Below, piece after piece: positions 44,428-53,967 of a DNA stretch of 64,000 bases. Where the stretch lies: positions 62,001 to 126,000 of the forward strand of contig JAGZMY010000003.1 of assembly GCA_018363915.1 (NCBI GenBank). The letters are read 5' to 3'. A model generated the notes under the pieces. It did not search any database, had not been told where the DNA came from, and saw nothing but the letters and a program-made list of their open reading frames with translations. Every line of letters starts with the position of its first letter. Within the stretch, counting starts at the first letter, position 1. Source of the DNA: Anaerococcus vaginalis. Lineage in GTDB: Bacteria > Bacillota > Clostridia > Tissierellales > Peptoniphilaceae. The position numbers and the translations under genes are program-made.

Positions 44428-47400
44428 TAAAAATAATTATGAGCAAATTTCCTAAAGAAAATTCATTTTATATTTATAAAGACATTGAAAAAAATTTGGA
44501 TAAAAAAGAAAAAGCATTTCTTATAGTTCCAGAACAATATACACTTGAAAGTGATATGGATTTTATTGATTCAATAAAATATAAGTCGGTTATGGATGCA
44601 AAAGTTTTATCATTTTCATCTTTAATTTCATATATTTCTCAAAGGCTAAGTCTTAAAAAAAATGAAAATTTAAATCAAGTTTCTAAGGCAATTTTACTTA
44701 CAAGCGTACTTGATGAAATGGATGATAAATTAAAACTTTTTTCAAACAAATCATTTGATATAGATTTTGTAAATAATCTTTCTGATTTTTTCTCAAATAT
44801 TAAGGAATATTATTTTGATGATGAATTTTTTGAAAAAATTAATAAAAATAAAAATTTAGATCCAATGACAAAATTTAAATTTGAAGAAATCAAATTGATT
44901 TATGATTCTTATATAAAAAAGCTTGAAAATTCTTATATTGACAAAGAAGATGAGCTTGAAATTATAAAAGATAATATTAAATATTGCGATTTTTTCAAAA
45001 ATGTTAATTTTTATTTTGATAAATTTGATTTTTTGTCTGACCTTAAAATAGATTTTATAAAAGAGTTAATAAAAATCGGAGCAAAAGTTACGATTTCAAT
45101 TTGCCTTGATTGGAAATATTATGAAAATAATATGGCAGGCGATATGGATATATTTGATCAAGCAATTCGCTTTGTCGAAAGTTTAAAAAATATAGACAAA
45201 ATCAAAATTATAAATTTAGAAAAAGAAAATGAGCTTTTAGATATTAAGCATCTCTATGAAAATTTTGAAAAATATAATCCCAAAATTTATCAAGAAAAAA
45301 CTAAAAATATAAATCTTGTTGAATCAATTTCTTCAACAAATGAAATTGAAAATATAAGCTTGATTATAGAAAAATTGATTAGAGAAGGTCATAGATATTC
45401 AGAAATTTCTTTGGTTTTGGCAAATAGCGATGAGTACGAAAATCTTGTAAAAAGAATTTTTGCAAGGAGCGAGATTCCTATTTTTTTTGATAAAACAAAA
45501 AAATTATCCGACAATCATATTTTAAAAACTTGGCTTTCTATGATTAGACTTGTCGTTTTTAATTTTAGAAAAACAGACCTTGAGGCTTTTATAAGATCAA
45601 ATGTAATTGATTTTGGAGAAAATGCACACGAAAGGATTTTAGATTTTCAAAATTATATTGAAAATAGAAAAATCAAAGGGGCGATGATTTTTGATGATAA
45701 GTATTTTGTTTTAGATGAAAAATTTTATGAAAATGATGAGAAATTAAAAAAAGAAAAAGAAGATGAGCTTAAAAATGTAAATTCAATAAGAAAAATTTTA
45801 ATAGACTTATTGTATGACCTATATAAAATTAGAAATAAAAAGATTAAGGCGAATGATCTTGTAAAAGAAATTTATAAGAGTTTTGATAAAAAAATAATAA
45901 AATCAGGTTTTAATCATTATCAAGAAAATATAAGGGAAAATAGGCTTGAAATTTTTGAAGAAAACAAACAAGTTTGGGATAAATTTTTGACGAATTTAGA
46001 ACAAATAGCAACAATTTTGAATGATAGTCCTACAAAGCTTAAAAAAATTTACAAATTAATAGAAAATTCTTGTAAGGCAACATCAATTGGCATAATTCCT
46101 CCTGCAATCGACCAAGTTTTAATTGGAGATTTTTCAAGAGATAGGATAAATGATAGAAAAATTAAAATTTTTGTTGGAATGACAGATATTTATTTTCCAG
46201 GAAATAACAATAGTGAGATGTTAATATCAGAAAATGAAAAGACTGCTTTGGAAAATGAGGGGATTGACCTTAAAATTTATAGAGAAAAAAAGGATGATAA
46301 AATTCTTTTAAATTTACTTATGATGTTTACATCATCGCAAAAAATTATTTTTTCATATTCCTTAATAAATAAAGAAAATGACCCAATGAATAGGGCAACA
46401 AGTATTTCTGATATTATAAATATTTTTCCAAATATTTCTTACAAAAAAATTGCCCAAAGTAAATTTGATTTTATAAAATATTCCACAGATCTTTTGGACT
46501 TAAAGGCATATCAAATTTTATGGAATATAAAAAACAAAGAAGATACAAAAAAATCAGAAAAGGAATTTGTAAAATCATATCTTAAATTCAAAAAAGATAA
46601 TATAGAAAATTACAATTATTCAAAAAATTCTTCTTATGACTTATTTATAAAAGGATTTACTTATTCTAATGATAAAAATTTATTGAGTTCTGAAATTTCA
46701 AAAAGACTTTATGATAAAAATAAATTTTCAGTTTCAGAAATTGAAACTTATGCAAAATGTCCTTACAAACATTTCATAAATTATGGGCTTAGGGCAAAAG
46801 AAAATAAAAATTTGGATGTTGATAATTTAGAAATTGGAAATATTGTTCACTATAATATGGAAAATATTTCAAAGAAATTGATAGATATGGATCTTAAAGA
46901 AGTTGATGATGAAAAATTAGAAAATCTTGTAAAAGAAAGTTTCCAAAAAGCAATCGAAAATTCTCTTGATTTAGAAAGGGCAAATGATAATAAAAATAAA
47001 TTTATTTTATCAAATATTTATGAGTCAACTCAAAAATCATCTAAAAAAATAATCAACCAAATCAAAGAAGGAAATTTTAAAATTGATAGTGTAGAAGAAA
47101 AATATGGAAAGGGACAAAAATATCCAGAAGTTTATGTGGATGACAAAAACTATCTTGAAGGACGAATTGACAGGATTGATAAGTGTAAAAATTTACTAAG
47201 AATTATTGATTACAAAACTGGCTCAAAAGAAATTAAAATTTATAATTTATTAAATGGCTTAGACCTTCAATTATTTGTATATATGTTGGCTGCAAAAGAA
47301 AAAAAATCTGAAAATTTATTTCCAGTTGCAAGTTTTTATTTTCCTTTAAAAGATGAGGTTAAAAAACTTGAAAAAAATTATGATAAGGATGAGATTAAAA

Positions 47401-47783
47401 AAATTTATGATGACAAAACAAAAATGAATGGACTTATTATAAAAATTGATGAGGAAATTTTAAATCTTTTGGATAAGAATTTTGACGGCAAAAAATCTGA
47501 TATTTTTAAAATTACAAGAAGTAAGGATAATATTTTTTCTATTGAAGAAGAAAAAATAGTTGAAAAATTTATTAAAAAATTAATTTCTTCTTATATAAGT
47601 GAAATTAAAAATGGAAATATTAAATTAAATCCACTTAGAATAAATCAAAATTCTTATGAATGCATAAATTGTCCTTATAAGTCAATTTGCAAATTTGATT
47701 ACACAAGAGATCAAGACAAATTTCATGATATAAATAAAAATATTTCCATAAATGATATTAAAAAGGAGCAAGCAGATGAGTAA
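44424..47783 (+). CDS. addB: Helicase-nuclease AddAB subunit B
   Basis: AddB with AddA resects double-strand breaks and recognises Chi. The 1119-residue protein has LIVPEQYTLESDMD at the N-terminus, an inactive helicase core, and a C-terminal nuclease domain with GRIDRIDKCKNLLRIIDYKTG (Asp and Lys of the RecB-type nuclease). Four cysteines for the Fe-S cluster are present: one in TYAKCPYKHF and three in ECINCPYKSICKFD. The Walker A-like loop usual near the start of Bacillus AddB (GRSGSGKT) is not present; the same place reads IIMSKFPKENSF. Overlaps sbcC and addA. Confidence 0.93.
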   Translation: MIKIIMSKFPKENSFYIYKDIEKNLDKKEKAFLIVPEQYTLESDMDFIDSIKYKSVMDAKVLSFSSLISYISQRLSLKKNENLNQVSKAILLTSVLDEMDDKLKLFSNKSFDIDFVNNLSDFFSNIKEYYFDDEFFEKINKNKNLDPMTKFKFEEIKLIYDSYIKKLENSYIDKEDELEIIKDNIKYCDFFKNVNFYFDKFDFLSDLKIDFIKELIKIGAKVTISICLDWKYYENNMAGDMDIFDQAIRFVESLKNIDKIKIINLEKENELLDIKHLYENFEKYNPKIYQEKTKNINLVESISSTNEIENISLIIEKLIREGHRYSEISLVLANSDEYENLVKRIFARSEIPIFFDKTKKLSDNHILKTWLSMIRLVVFNFRKTDLEAFIRSNVIDFGENAHERILDFQNYIENRKIKGAMIFDDKYFVLDEKFYENDEKLKKEKEDELKNVNSIRKILIDLLYDLYKIRNKKIKANDLVKEIYKSFDKKIIKSGFNHYQENIRENRLEIFEENKQVWDKFLTNLEQIATILNDSPTKLKKIYKLIENSCKATSIGIIPPAIDQVLIGDFSRDRINDRKIKIFVGMTDIYFPGNNNSEMLISENEKTALENEGIDLKIYREKKDDKILLNLLMMFTSSQKIIFSYSLINKENDPMNRATSISDIINIFPNISYKKIAQSKFDFIKYSTDLLDLKAYQILWNIKNKEDTKKSEKEFVKSYLKFKKDNIENYNYSKNSSYDLFIKGFTYSNDKNLLSSEISKRLYDKNKFSVSEIETYAKCPYKHFINYGLRAKENKNLDVDNLEIGNIVHYNMENISKKLIDMDLKEVDDEKLENLVKESFQKAIENSLDLERANDNKNKFILSNIYESTQKSSKKIINQIKEGNFKIDSVEEKYGKGQKYPEVYVDDKNYLEGRIDRIDKCKNLLRIIDYKTGSKEIKIYNLLNGLDLQLFVYMLAAKEKKSENLFPVASFYFPLKDEVKKLEKNYDKDEIKKIYDDKTKMNGLIIKIDEEILNLLDKNFDGKKSDIFKITRSKDNIFSIEEEKIVEKFIKKLISSYISEIKNGNIKLNPLRINQNSYECINCPYKSICKFDYTRDQDKFHDINKNISINDIKKEQADE

Positions 47784-50700
47784 ATTTAAGCCAACTGATG
47801 ATCAAAAAAAAGCAATAGAAACAAGAGGAAAAAATATTATTGTTTCTGCTGCGGCAGGAAGTGGAAAAACTAGAGTTTTGGTTGATAGGCTTGTTTCAAT
47901 TATGCTTGAAGAAAAAATTCCTATAAAAAATATGATTATCGTAACTTTCACAAACAAGGCATCTGTTGAAATGAAAGATAGGATAAGACAAAAATTAAAT
48001 GATTTATTAAAAGAGGAAAACTCTGACAAAATTTTCATAAAAAATCAAATCAAATCTATAAATGATGCTTTTATAAAAACCCTCCATTCATTTTGTGCAG
48101 ATATGCTAAGAGAAAATTTTTATTTGTCTGATAATCTTTCTCCTTCTTTTAAAATTGCTGCTGATTCTAAACAAGCACTTTTGAGAAAAGATGCTATTGA
48201 TGAGCTTTTTGAAGATGAATACCAAAAAAATGATCCAAATTTTATTAATTTTTTGCATAATTTTGCTTCATCAAAAGATGATAAGGATGCAAAAAATATA
48301 ATTTTGGACTTATATGATTTTTCAAAAAGCCAAATAAATCCACACCAATGGCTATGTGATAATACAAATAATAATTTTGATTTTGAAAAATTTAAATTTT
48401 ATATAAAAGAAAGAATCGAAACAATTATTTTAAATGCAAGAGATTTGGAAAATTATATAAAAGAAAAATCCATGAGGGATAAGTATTTTATAATGATTGA
48501 AAAAGATTTATCCTATTTAGAAAAAATAAAAAATGCCATAGAAGAAAAATCTTGGGATGAGGTCATAGAAATTTTTGAAAATGGATTAGCTAATATGGTT
48601 ACAATTTCAAAAAAATTAGATGATCCAAATGAAAATGCATATGTAAAAGCAAAGAAAAATGCCTACAAAGAAGAATTTAATATTGTAAAAGATTTTGTAA
48701 AAAATACAGATTCTATTACTAGGGGATTTTTTAATCCTTTGGAAGATAAAATTTTAAATGAATTAAAAAATCTTGTGTTTTCTTTTGAAAAAATTTATAC
48801 AAATAAAAAAAGAGAAGAAAATTATTTGGATTTTTCTGATATGGAACATGAATTTATTAAATTATTGGACAATGAGAAATTACAAGGCAAATTAAAAAAG
48901 CAATTTAAATATATTTTCTTTGATGAATATCAAGACTCAAACGACATTCAAAATTATATAGTAGAAAAATTAAAAAATGAAAATAATTTATTTTTTGTAG
49001 GAGATGTAAAACAATCAATTTATGGTTTTAGAAATGCAAGGCCAGAATTATTTTTAAAAAAGCTTGAAGATTATGACACAGATTCAAATTGCCTAAGAAT
49101 TGATTTGTCCAAAAATTTTAGGACTGATAAGGACTTGATTGATTTTAATAATTATATTTTTGATAGGCTTATGACAAGAAAAAATTCTGACATAGCTTAC
49201 AAAGACGACAATCACAGATTAAATTATCATTTTGAATTTGACGAAAAATATCCAAAAGTTTCAATCAAGGCTCTTGCAAAAAATGTAAGCGAAGAGGCTT
49301 ATTTGACAAAAGAAATAAATAATTTAATAAATTCGGGTTTGGAATATAAGGATATTGCAATTTTACTTAGATCATCATCAAAAGCATATTTATTTGAAAA
49401 TGAATTAAAAAAAGCAGGAATTCCATTTTCATCTGATATTTCAAAAATTTCATTTGAAACAGTTGAAGTAGAATTTTTCATAAATATTTTAAAATATATA
49501 GCTAATCCAAACGATGACATTAGCCTTCTTTCAGTTCTTAGGAGTGAAATTTTTAATTTTTCTGAAGATGATTTGGCAGAAATTAGTTTATCATCTGAAA
49601 AATCTCATTTTTACAAAAAATTTAAGGAATATGAAAAAGAAAATGAAAATAATCTTTCTCAAAAAATTTCTGATTTTAATACGATTTTTACAGATTTTTC
49701 TTATATTTTAAATTTTTCAACCATGTATGACTTTGCAAATATTATTTTTGAAAAATCTGGTCTTTATGATTTTTTTAAAGCAAGGGATAGGGGAGAAGAA
49801 AGAGTAAAAAACATCGAGGCTTTTATTGAATTGATGGATGATTATGACAAAAATAATGAAAATTCTTTATTTGGATTTTTAGCCTACATTGATAATTTAA
49901 AAAATCAAAAAAAAGATAATTTAAAAGCTTCAAGAAATTTATCTGATGAAGAAAATTTAGTTAGAATTATGACAATTCACAAGTCAAAAGGTCTTGAATT
50001 TAAGGCTGTAATTTTACCAGATTTTTCTAAAAGATTTAATACTCGTGACAATTCAAAAGATATGGTTTTGGATAAGGATTTGGGAATTGGAATTAATATT
50101 GCCGATTGGGAAAATAAAATAAAAATTTCGTCCATAAAAAGAGATTTGATTTTAGAAAAATCTAATCTTAATGATAAAAAAGAAGAAATGCGAGTTTTAT
50201 ATGTTGCCCTAACTCGTGCTGAAAGAAAAATTTCTATAATTGGAAAAAAAGATCTAAATAAAAAAGGGCTTGAAAAAGTTTTAAATGCAAACTCTGTTTT
50301 GGATTTATCATCTTATATGGATTGGATTTTAAAAATTTTGTGCGATGATAAAATAATGAGTGATTTTGTCGATATAGATTATAAGACAGATGCTTTTAAT
50401 AAAGGATTTTTGGAAATAAAATATATTGAAGATTTCATAGAAGATTATAAAAAAGATTATACAGATGTTGAAAAACTTATTGGGGCAGATGACTATAATC
50501 AAAAAATTTATAAAGATATAGAAGAAGTTTATAATTTTTCTTACAAAAATAAGGAAAATATAAATAAATCTTTGAAAAAATCTGTAACAGAAATTGCAAA
50601 AAATTATGATTTATCAAAAGATGGCTACGAAAAATCTCCTTTTGAAGAAAATGAAGATTTTTATGAATTTAGAAAGCCAAATTTTGAAGAAATAAAATTA

Positions 50701-51171
50701 TCAGCAACTGATAAGGGAACTTTAATCCACAAAATTTTCCAAGAATTAGAATTTAAATCTTATGATTTAAATTCATTAGAAAAAGAAATAAATAAATTAG
50801 TCGATTTAGGAAAAATAAAAAAAGAATATCTCCCATATATAAATTTTGAAAATATTTTGGGATTTTTTAATTCAAAAATCATCCAAGATTTAATGAAAAA
50901 ATCACCAAAAATTCGAAAGGAAGAATCATTCCTTAGAAAAATTGATGATTTTTATGTAAACGGTCAGATTGATATAATGTTTGAATCCCAAAATGAAGTT
51001 GTACTTATGGATTTTAAAACAGATTCTTTAAAAAGAGAAGGATTTTATGATAAGCAACTTGAAATTTACAAGGACTCCATAGAAGAAGCTCTTGGAAAAA
51101 AAGTTATATCATCTTATATTTATTGGTACAATTTTAAAGAATTTGAACAAGTTAATAAAAACCACCGTTAA
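47776..51171 (+). CDS. addA: Helicase-nuclease AddAB subunit A
   Basis: AddA is the UvrD-like helicase and second nuclease of AddAB. The 1131-residue protein has Walker A VSAAAGSGKTRVLVDRL, motif II IFFDEYQDSND (about 378), KSKGLEFKAVILPD (about 735), VLYVALTRAERK (about 812) and the C-terminal RecB-type nuclease NGQIDIMF and LMDFKTDS. Start is ATG 47776 after AAGGAGCAAGC; an upstream in-frame ATG lacks support. It overlaps the addB stop by 8 bases, and its 3' end overlaps the convergent SDR gene by 20 bases. Confidence 0.95.
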   Translation: MSKFKPTDDQKKAIETRGKNIIVSAAAGSGKTRVLVDRLVSIMLEEKIPIKNMIIVTFTNKASVEMKDRIRQKLNDLLKEENSDKIFIKNQIKSINDAFIKTLHSFCADMLRENFYLSDNLSPSFKIAADSKQALLRKDAIDELFEDEYQKNDPNFINFLHNFASSKDDKDAKNIILDLYDFSKSQINPHQWLCDNTNNNFDFEKFKFYIKERIETIILNARDLENYIKEKSMRDKYFIMIEKDLSYLEKIKNAIEEKSWDEVIEIFENGLANMVTISKKLDDPNENAYVKAKKNAYKEEFNIVKDFVKNTDSITRGFFNPLEDKILNELKNLVFSFEKIYTNKKREENYLDFSDMEHEFIKLLDNEKLQGKLKKQFKYIFFDEYQDSNDIQNYIVEKLKNENNLFFVGDVKQSIYGFRNARPELFLKKLEDYDTDSNCLRIDLSKNFRTDKDLIDFNNYIFDRLMTRKNSDIAYKDDNHRLNYHFEFDEKYPKVSIKALAKNVSEEAYLTKEINNLINSGLEYKDIAILLRSSSKAYLFENELKKAGIPFSSDISKISFETVEVEFFINILKYIANPNDDISLLSVLRSEIFNFSEDDLAEISLSSEKSHFYKKFKEYEKENENNLSQKISDFNTIFTDFSYILNFSTMYDFANIIFEKSGLYDFFKARDRGEERVKNIEAFIELMDDYDKNNENSLFGFLAYIDNLKNQKKDNLKASRNLSDEENLVRIMTIHKSKGLEFKAVILPDFSKRFNTRDNSKDMVLDKDLGIGINIADWENKIKISSIKRDLILEKSNLNDKKEEMRVLYVALTRAERKISIIGKKDLNKKGLEKVLNANSVLDLSSYMDWILKILCDDKIMSDFVDIDYKTDAFNKGFLEIKYIEDFIEDYKKDYTDVEKLIGADDYNQKIYKDIEEVYNFSYKNKENINKSLKKSVTEIAKNYDLSKDGYEKSPFEENEDFYEFRKPNFEEIKLSATDKGTLIHKIFQELEFKSYDLNSLEKEINKLVDLGKIKKEYLPYINFENILGFFNSKIIQDLMKKSPKIRKEESFLRKIDDFYVNGQIDIMFESQNEVVLMDFKTDSLKREGFYDKQLEIYKDSIEEALGKKVISSYIYWYNFKEFEQVNKNHR

Positions 51172-51880
51172 TATCAAAAATGGAACCTGTAATATAAGAG
51201 CTTTTTTCAGATATTAAGAATTCAACGAGATTTGCAATTTCTTCGGATTTTGCAAATCTTTTTTCTATTAAATCTTCTTTCAAAGATTTTTTATCATCTT
51301 CAGATAAATCAAATTTTGTCATATCGGTATCTACAATTCCTGGCGCAATCGCATTTACCCTAATATTTGAAGGCAAAAGTTCTTTTGAAAGAGCCTTTGT
51401 AAAAGAATTTACTCCGCCCTTAGTAGCAGAATATGCAACTTCAAAACTTGCTCCCAAATTTCCCCAAATTGATGAAATATTTATAATAACTCCAGATTTT
51501 TGACTGACCATATTTGGAATTGCTCTTTTTGAAGTTAGAAAAATTGAGGATAAATTTGTCCTTAGAATTTCATTCCAATCGGACAAAGTCATATCTTGAA
51601 TTAAACCAAAATAAGAAATGCCTGCATTATTTATTAAAATATCAATATGAGAAAAATTTTTCTCAGCAAGATCGAATAAATTATTTATTTCATCTTCATT
51701 TTTAACATCACATTTTACAGCAATTACATTTGGATTTTCTTTTCTCAAATCTTCTAATAAATTTAAAGCTTTTTCTTTATTTTCCTTATAAGTTAAGATT
51801 AAATTGTAGGATTTATTTAATTTTTTTGCAATGGCAGCACCAATTCCTCTTGATGCGCCCGTTATTAATACAGTTTTCAT
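51152..51880 (-). CDS. SDR-family oxidoreductase, FabG-like
   Basis: This 242-residue short-chain dehydrogenase resembles 3-oxoacyl-ACP reductase FabG. It has the NAD(P) loop TGASRGIGAAIA (about 7-18), NNAGIS (about 88), catalytic Ser in ISSIWGN and YSATKGG (Tyr and Lys, about 150-154), and the C-terminal ITGSIFDINGGFY. No fatty acid genes are adjacent, so a FabG role is not certain. Its 3' end overlaps addA on the opposite strand, and no terminator is seen between them. Confidence 0.82.
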   Translation of the reverse strand: MKTVLITGASRGIGAAIAKKLNKSYNLILTYKENKEKALNLLEDLRKENPNVIAVKCDVKNEDEINNLFDLAEKNFSHIDILINNAGISYFGLIQDMTLSDWNEILRTNLSSIFLTSKRAIPNMVSQKSGVIINISSIWGNLGASFEVAYSATKGGVNSFTKALSKELLPSNIRVNAIAPGIVDTDMTKFDLSEDDKKSLKEDLIEKRFAKSEEIANLVEFLISEKSSYITGSIFDINGGFY

Positions 51881-51931
51881 AAAATGATTATATCATATAT
51901 TTAAGGGTAAAACTTAAAACAGGAGGATGAT

Positions 51932-52771
51932 ATGAAATATTGCAAACTAAATGACGGAAATGAAATACCAGCTTTGGGTTTTGGTACTTATAAAATTACT
52001 GACAGAAATGACATGGCAAATGCAATCGAGGCATTTTTTGAAAATTCTTATGAATATTTAGATACAGCAAAAATTTATAATAATGAAAAAATGATAGGAG
52101 AAGAACTTAAAAATTCTTGCAAAAAAAGAAATGAATACAAAATAGCAACCAAGGTTTGGCCAAGTGATTTTGGCTATGACAAAACCAAAAAATCTCTTGA
52201 TGAATCTTTGGAAAAATTACAAACAGATTATTTGGATGTGGTTTTACTTCATTGGTTTGGAAAAGATTTTGAAAAATCTTGGAAAGTTTTTGAAGATTAT
52301 AAAAGACAAGGGATTGTAAAAACAATAGGAGTTTCAAATTTTGAAATTTCTCAATTAAAAAAACTTTTAGAAATTGGAGAAAAACCAGCAATCGATCAAT
52401 TAGAATCAAGTCCACATTTTCAAAATGACGAAACGGTTAGATTTTTAAAAGAAAATAATATTCTTCATCAATCTTGGTCGCCAATTGCAAGAGGAAGAAG
52501 TGAGTTATTAGAAGAATTTGTAATAAAAAAACTTGCAAATAAATACAATAAAACTCCAGCCCAAATAGTTTTGCGTTGGCACATTGAAAGAGGCTCAATG
52601 CCAATTCCAAAATCAACAAATCCAAAAAGAATAAAAGAAAATATAGAAATATTTGATTTTTCACTTGACGAAAAAGATTTGAAAGCAATAAAATCAATTG
52701 ACCTTAAAAAAAGATATTCATCAGATCCTGAAGATGAAAATTGGTTAAAAGATTTATTAAATAGAATTTAA
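51932..52771 (+). CDS. Aldo/keto reductase
   Basis: This 279-residue NADPH-dependent reductase is close to the 2,5-diketo-D-gluconate reductase/YvgN group. The catalytic tetrad can be seen as Asp and Tyr in YLDTAKIYNNE (about 42-52), Lys in IATKVWP (about 73) and His in VVLLHWFG (about 105). GVSNFEISQL and PIPKSTNPKRIKEN complete the family pattern. Substrates are probably small aldehydes such as methylglyoxal, which is an inference. The ATG follows AGGAGGATGAT. Confidence 0.88.
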   Translation: MKYCKLNDGNEIPALGFGTYKITDRNDMANAIEAFFENSYEYLDTAKIYNNEKMIGEELKNSCKKRNEYKIATKVWPSDFGYDKTKKSLDESLEKLQTDYLDVVLLHWFGKDFEKSWKVFEDYKRQGIVKTIGVSNFEISQLKKLLEIGEKPAIDQLESSPHFQNDETVRFLKENNILHQSWSPIARGRSELLEEFVIKKLANKYNKTPAQIVLRWHIERGSMPIPKSTNPKRIKENIEIFDFSLDEKDLKAIKSIDLKKRYSSDPEDENWLKDLLNRI

Positions 52772-52780
52772 AAAATAAAA

Positions 52781-52994
52781 ATTCTGCAAATAAATGCAGA
52801 ATTAGAGCGTAGACAAAGTCAATTTAGTAATTAATTATTAATTTAAAAATATAATTACGCTATACCCCATCTCGACTAAGTGAGTGAAACGAACGCACGG
52901 AGAGATCTCATGAGATTTCTCGGCTCACTACGTTCGCTCGAAATGGGGAAATTTTAGTTTGTCAACAGTCTGATTCTGCAAATAAATGCAGAAT
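52781..52994. repeat. MITE-like element inserted in a terminator hairpin
   Basis: A 22-base hairpin sequence (ATTCTGCAAATAAATGCAGA plus AT) occurs twice as a direct repeat, at 52781-52802 and 52973-52994. Between them lie 170 bases unlike the surroundings and richer in GC. The ends of this insert are imperfect inverted repeats: TAGAGCGTAGACAAA on the left and, on the other strand, CAGACTGTTGACAAA on the right. Inside is a nested palindrome: CCCCAT...ATGGGG around GGAGAGATCTCA/TGAGATTTCTCG. There is no ORF. It looks like a small non-autonomous mobile element or REP-type repeat. Confidence 0.7.
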
Positions 52995-53001
52995 TTTTTT
53001 A
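52973..53001 (+). terminator. Terminator of the aldo/keto reductase gene (distal copy)
   Basis: The second ATTCTGCA...TGCAGAAT hairpin is followed by seven T, so it is a working terminator. The first copy at 52781 has lost its T-run, because the insert begins there. Confidence 0.75.
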
Positions 53002-53026
53002 TGGGGCATATTGTTTGATTTTTATT

Positions 53027-53878
53027 TTATCTATTTTCAAAAATTTCTTTTATTTCGTCTTCATTTATTCCAACCATAGCTTCGCCGAGATCTTTTGAAA
53101 CTTCTAAAATAATTTCTGGTTTATCAAAATTTTCTACGGCTTTTACAATTGCATTTGCTCTTTTTTCTGGGTTTCCAGATTTAAAAATTCCACTTCCTAC
53201 AAACACACCGTAAGCTCCAAGTTGCATCATCAAAGCAGCATCGGCAGGAGTTGCAACTCCACCAGCAGAAAGATTTGCAACAGGAAGTTTTTTATTATCC
53301 CTTACATATTTTAAAAGATTTACATCAACTGCTAAATCTTTTGCGTATGAAAAAATTTCATCATCAGTTAAAACAGAAATTCTTTGGATTTGTCTGTTAA
53401 TTTCTCTCATGTGTCTTACAGCTTGGACAATATTTCCTGTTCCAGCCTCGCCTTTTGTTCTAATCATTGAAGCTCCTTCAGAAATTCTTCTCAAAGCTTC
53501 AGAAATATTTCTTGCTCCACATACAAAAGGTGTTTTAAATTTCTTTTTGTCGATGTGGTTGTAATCGTCAGCCACAGTCAAAACTTCAGATTCATCTATA
53601 TAATCAACTCCCAAGGATTCTAAAATTTGAGCTTCAACAAAATGTCCGATTCTTACCTTTGCCATTACAGGAATTTTTACAGCATTCATTATCTCTTCAA
53701 TCATTTTTGGATCGCTCATTCTTGAAACGCCACCAGCAGCCCTTATATCTGCAGGAACTCTTTCAAGAGCCATAACAGCACTTGCACCAGCTGCCTCTGC
53801 AATTTTTGCTTGTTCAACGTTCATTACATCCATAATAACTTTTTTTTCAAATTGAGCATTTATATTTTTTTCAATCAT
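53027..53878 (-). CDS. pdxS: Pyridoxal 5'-phosphate synthase subunit PdxS
   Basis: PdxS (283 residues) builds PLP from ribose 5-phosphate, glyceraldehyde 3-phosphate and ammonia. It has the family segments [52 protein letters not shown] (Lys about 75), [10 protein letters not shown] and [19 protein letters not shown]. The start is ATG 53878 with AAGGAG upstream; a longer in-frame ORF has no ribosome site and overlaps the regulator. The glutaminase partner PdxT, normally the next gene, is absent: the next 255 bases hold only a repeat. It is divergent from a PdxR-type regulator. Confidence 0.95.
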   Translation of the reverse strand: MIEKNINAQFEKKVIMDVMNVEQAKIAEAAGASAVMALERVPADIRAAGGVSRMSDPKMIEEIMNAVKIPVMAKVRIGHFVEAQILESLGVDYIDESEVLTVADDYNHIDKKKFKTPFVCGARNISEALRRISEGASMIRTKGEAGTGNIVQAVRHMREINRQIQRISVLTDDEIFSYAKDLAVDVNLLKYVRDNKKLPVANLSAGGVATPADAALMMQLGAYGVFVGSGIFKSGNPEKRANAIVKAVENFDKPEIILEVSKDLGEAMVGINEDEIKEIFENR

Positions 53879-53921
53879 TTTTTTCTCCTTAATATTTATC
53901 TTGATTCTATTATATGATAAA

Positions 53922-53967
53922 CTGTAACTAATAAAAGTAACAAAAAAAAAAAAAATGAGGGTTACAG
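53922..53967. promoter_or_regulatory. Putative PdxR operator repeats between pdxS and pdxR
   Basis: CTGTAAC (53922-53928) and GTAAC (53937-53941) face GTTACAG (53961-53967) as inverted repeats. A minus-strand TATAAT (forward ATTATA at 53909-53914) for pdxS lies next to the first copy, and the last copy touches the pdxR start codon. This suits repression or activation of both genes by PdxR. Confidence 0.55.
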
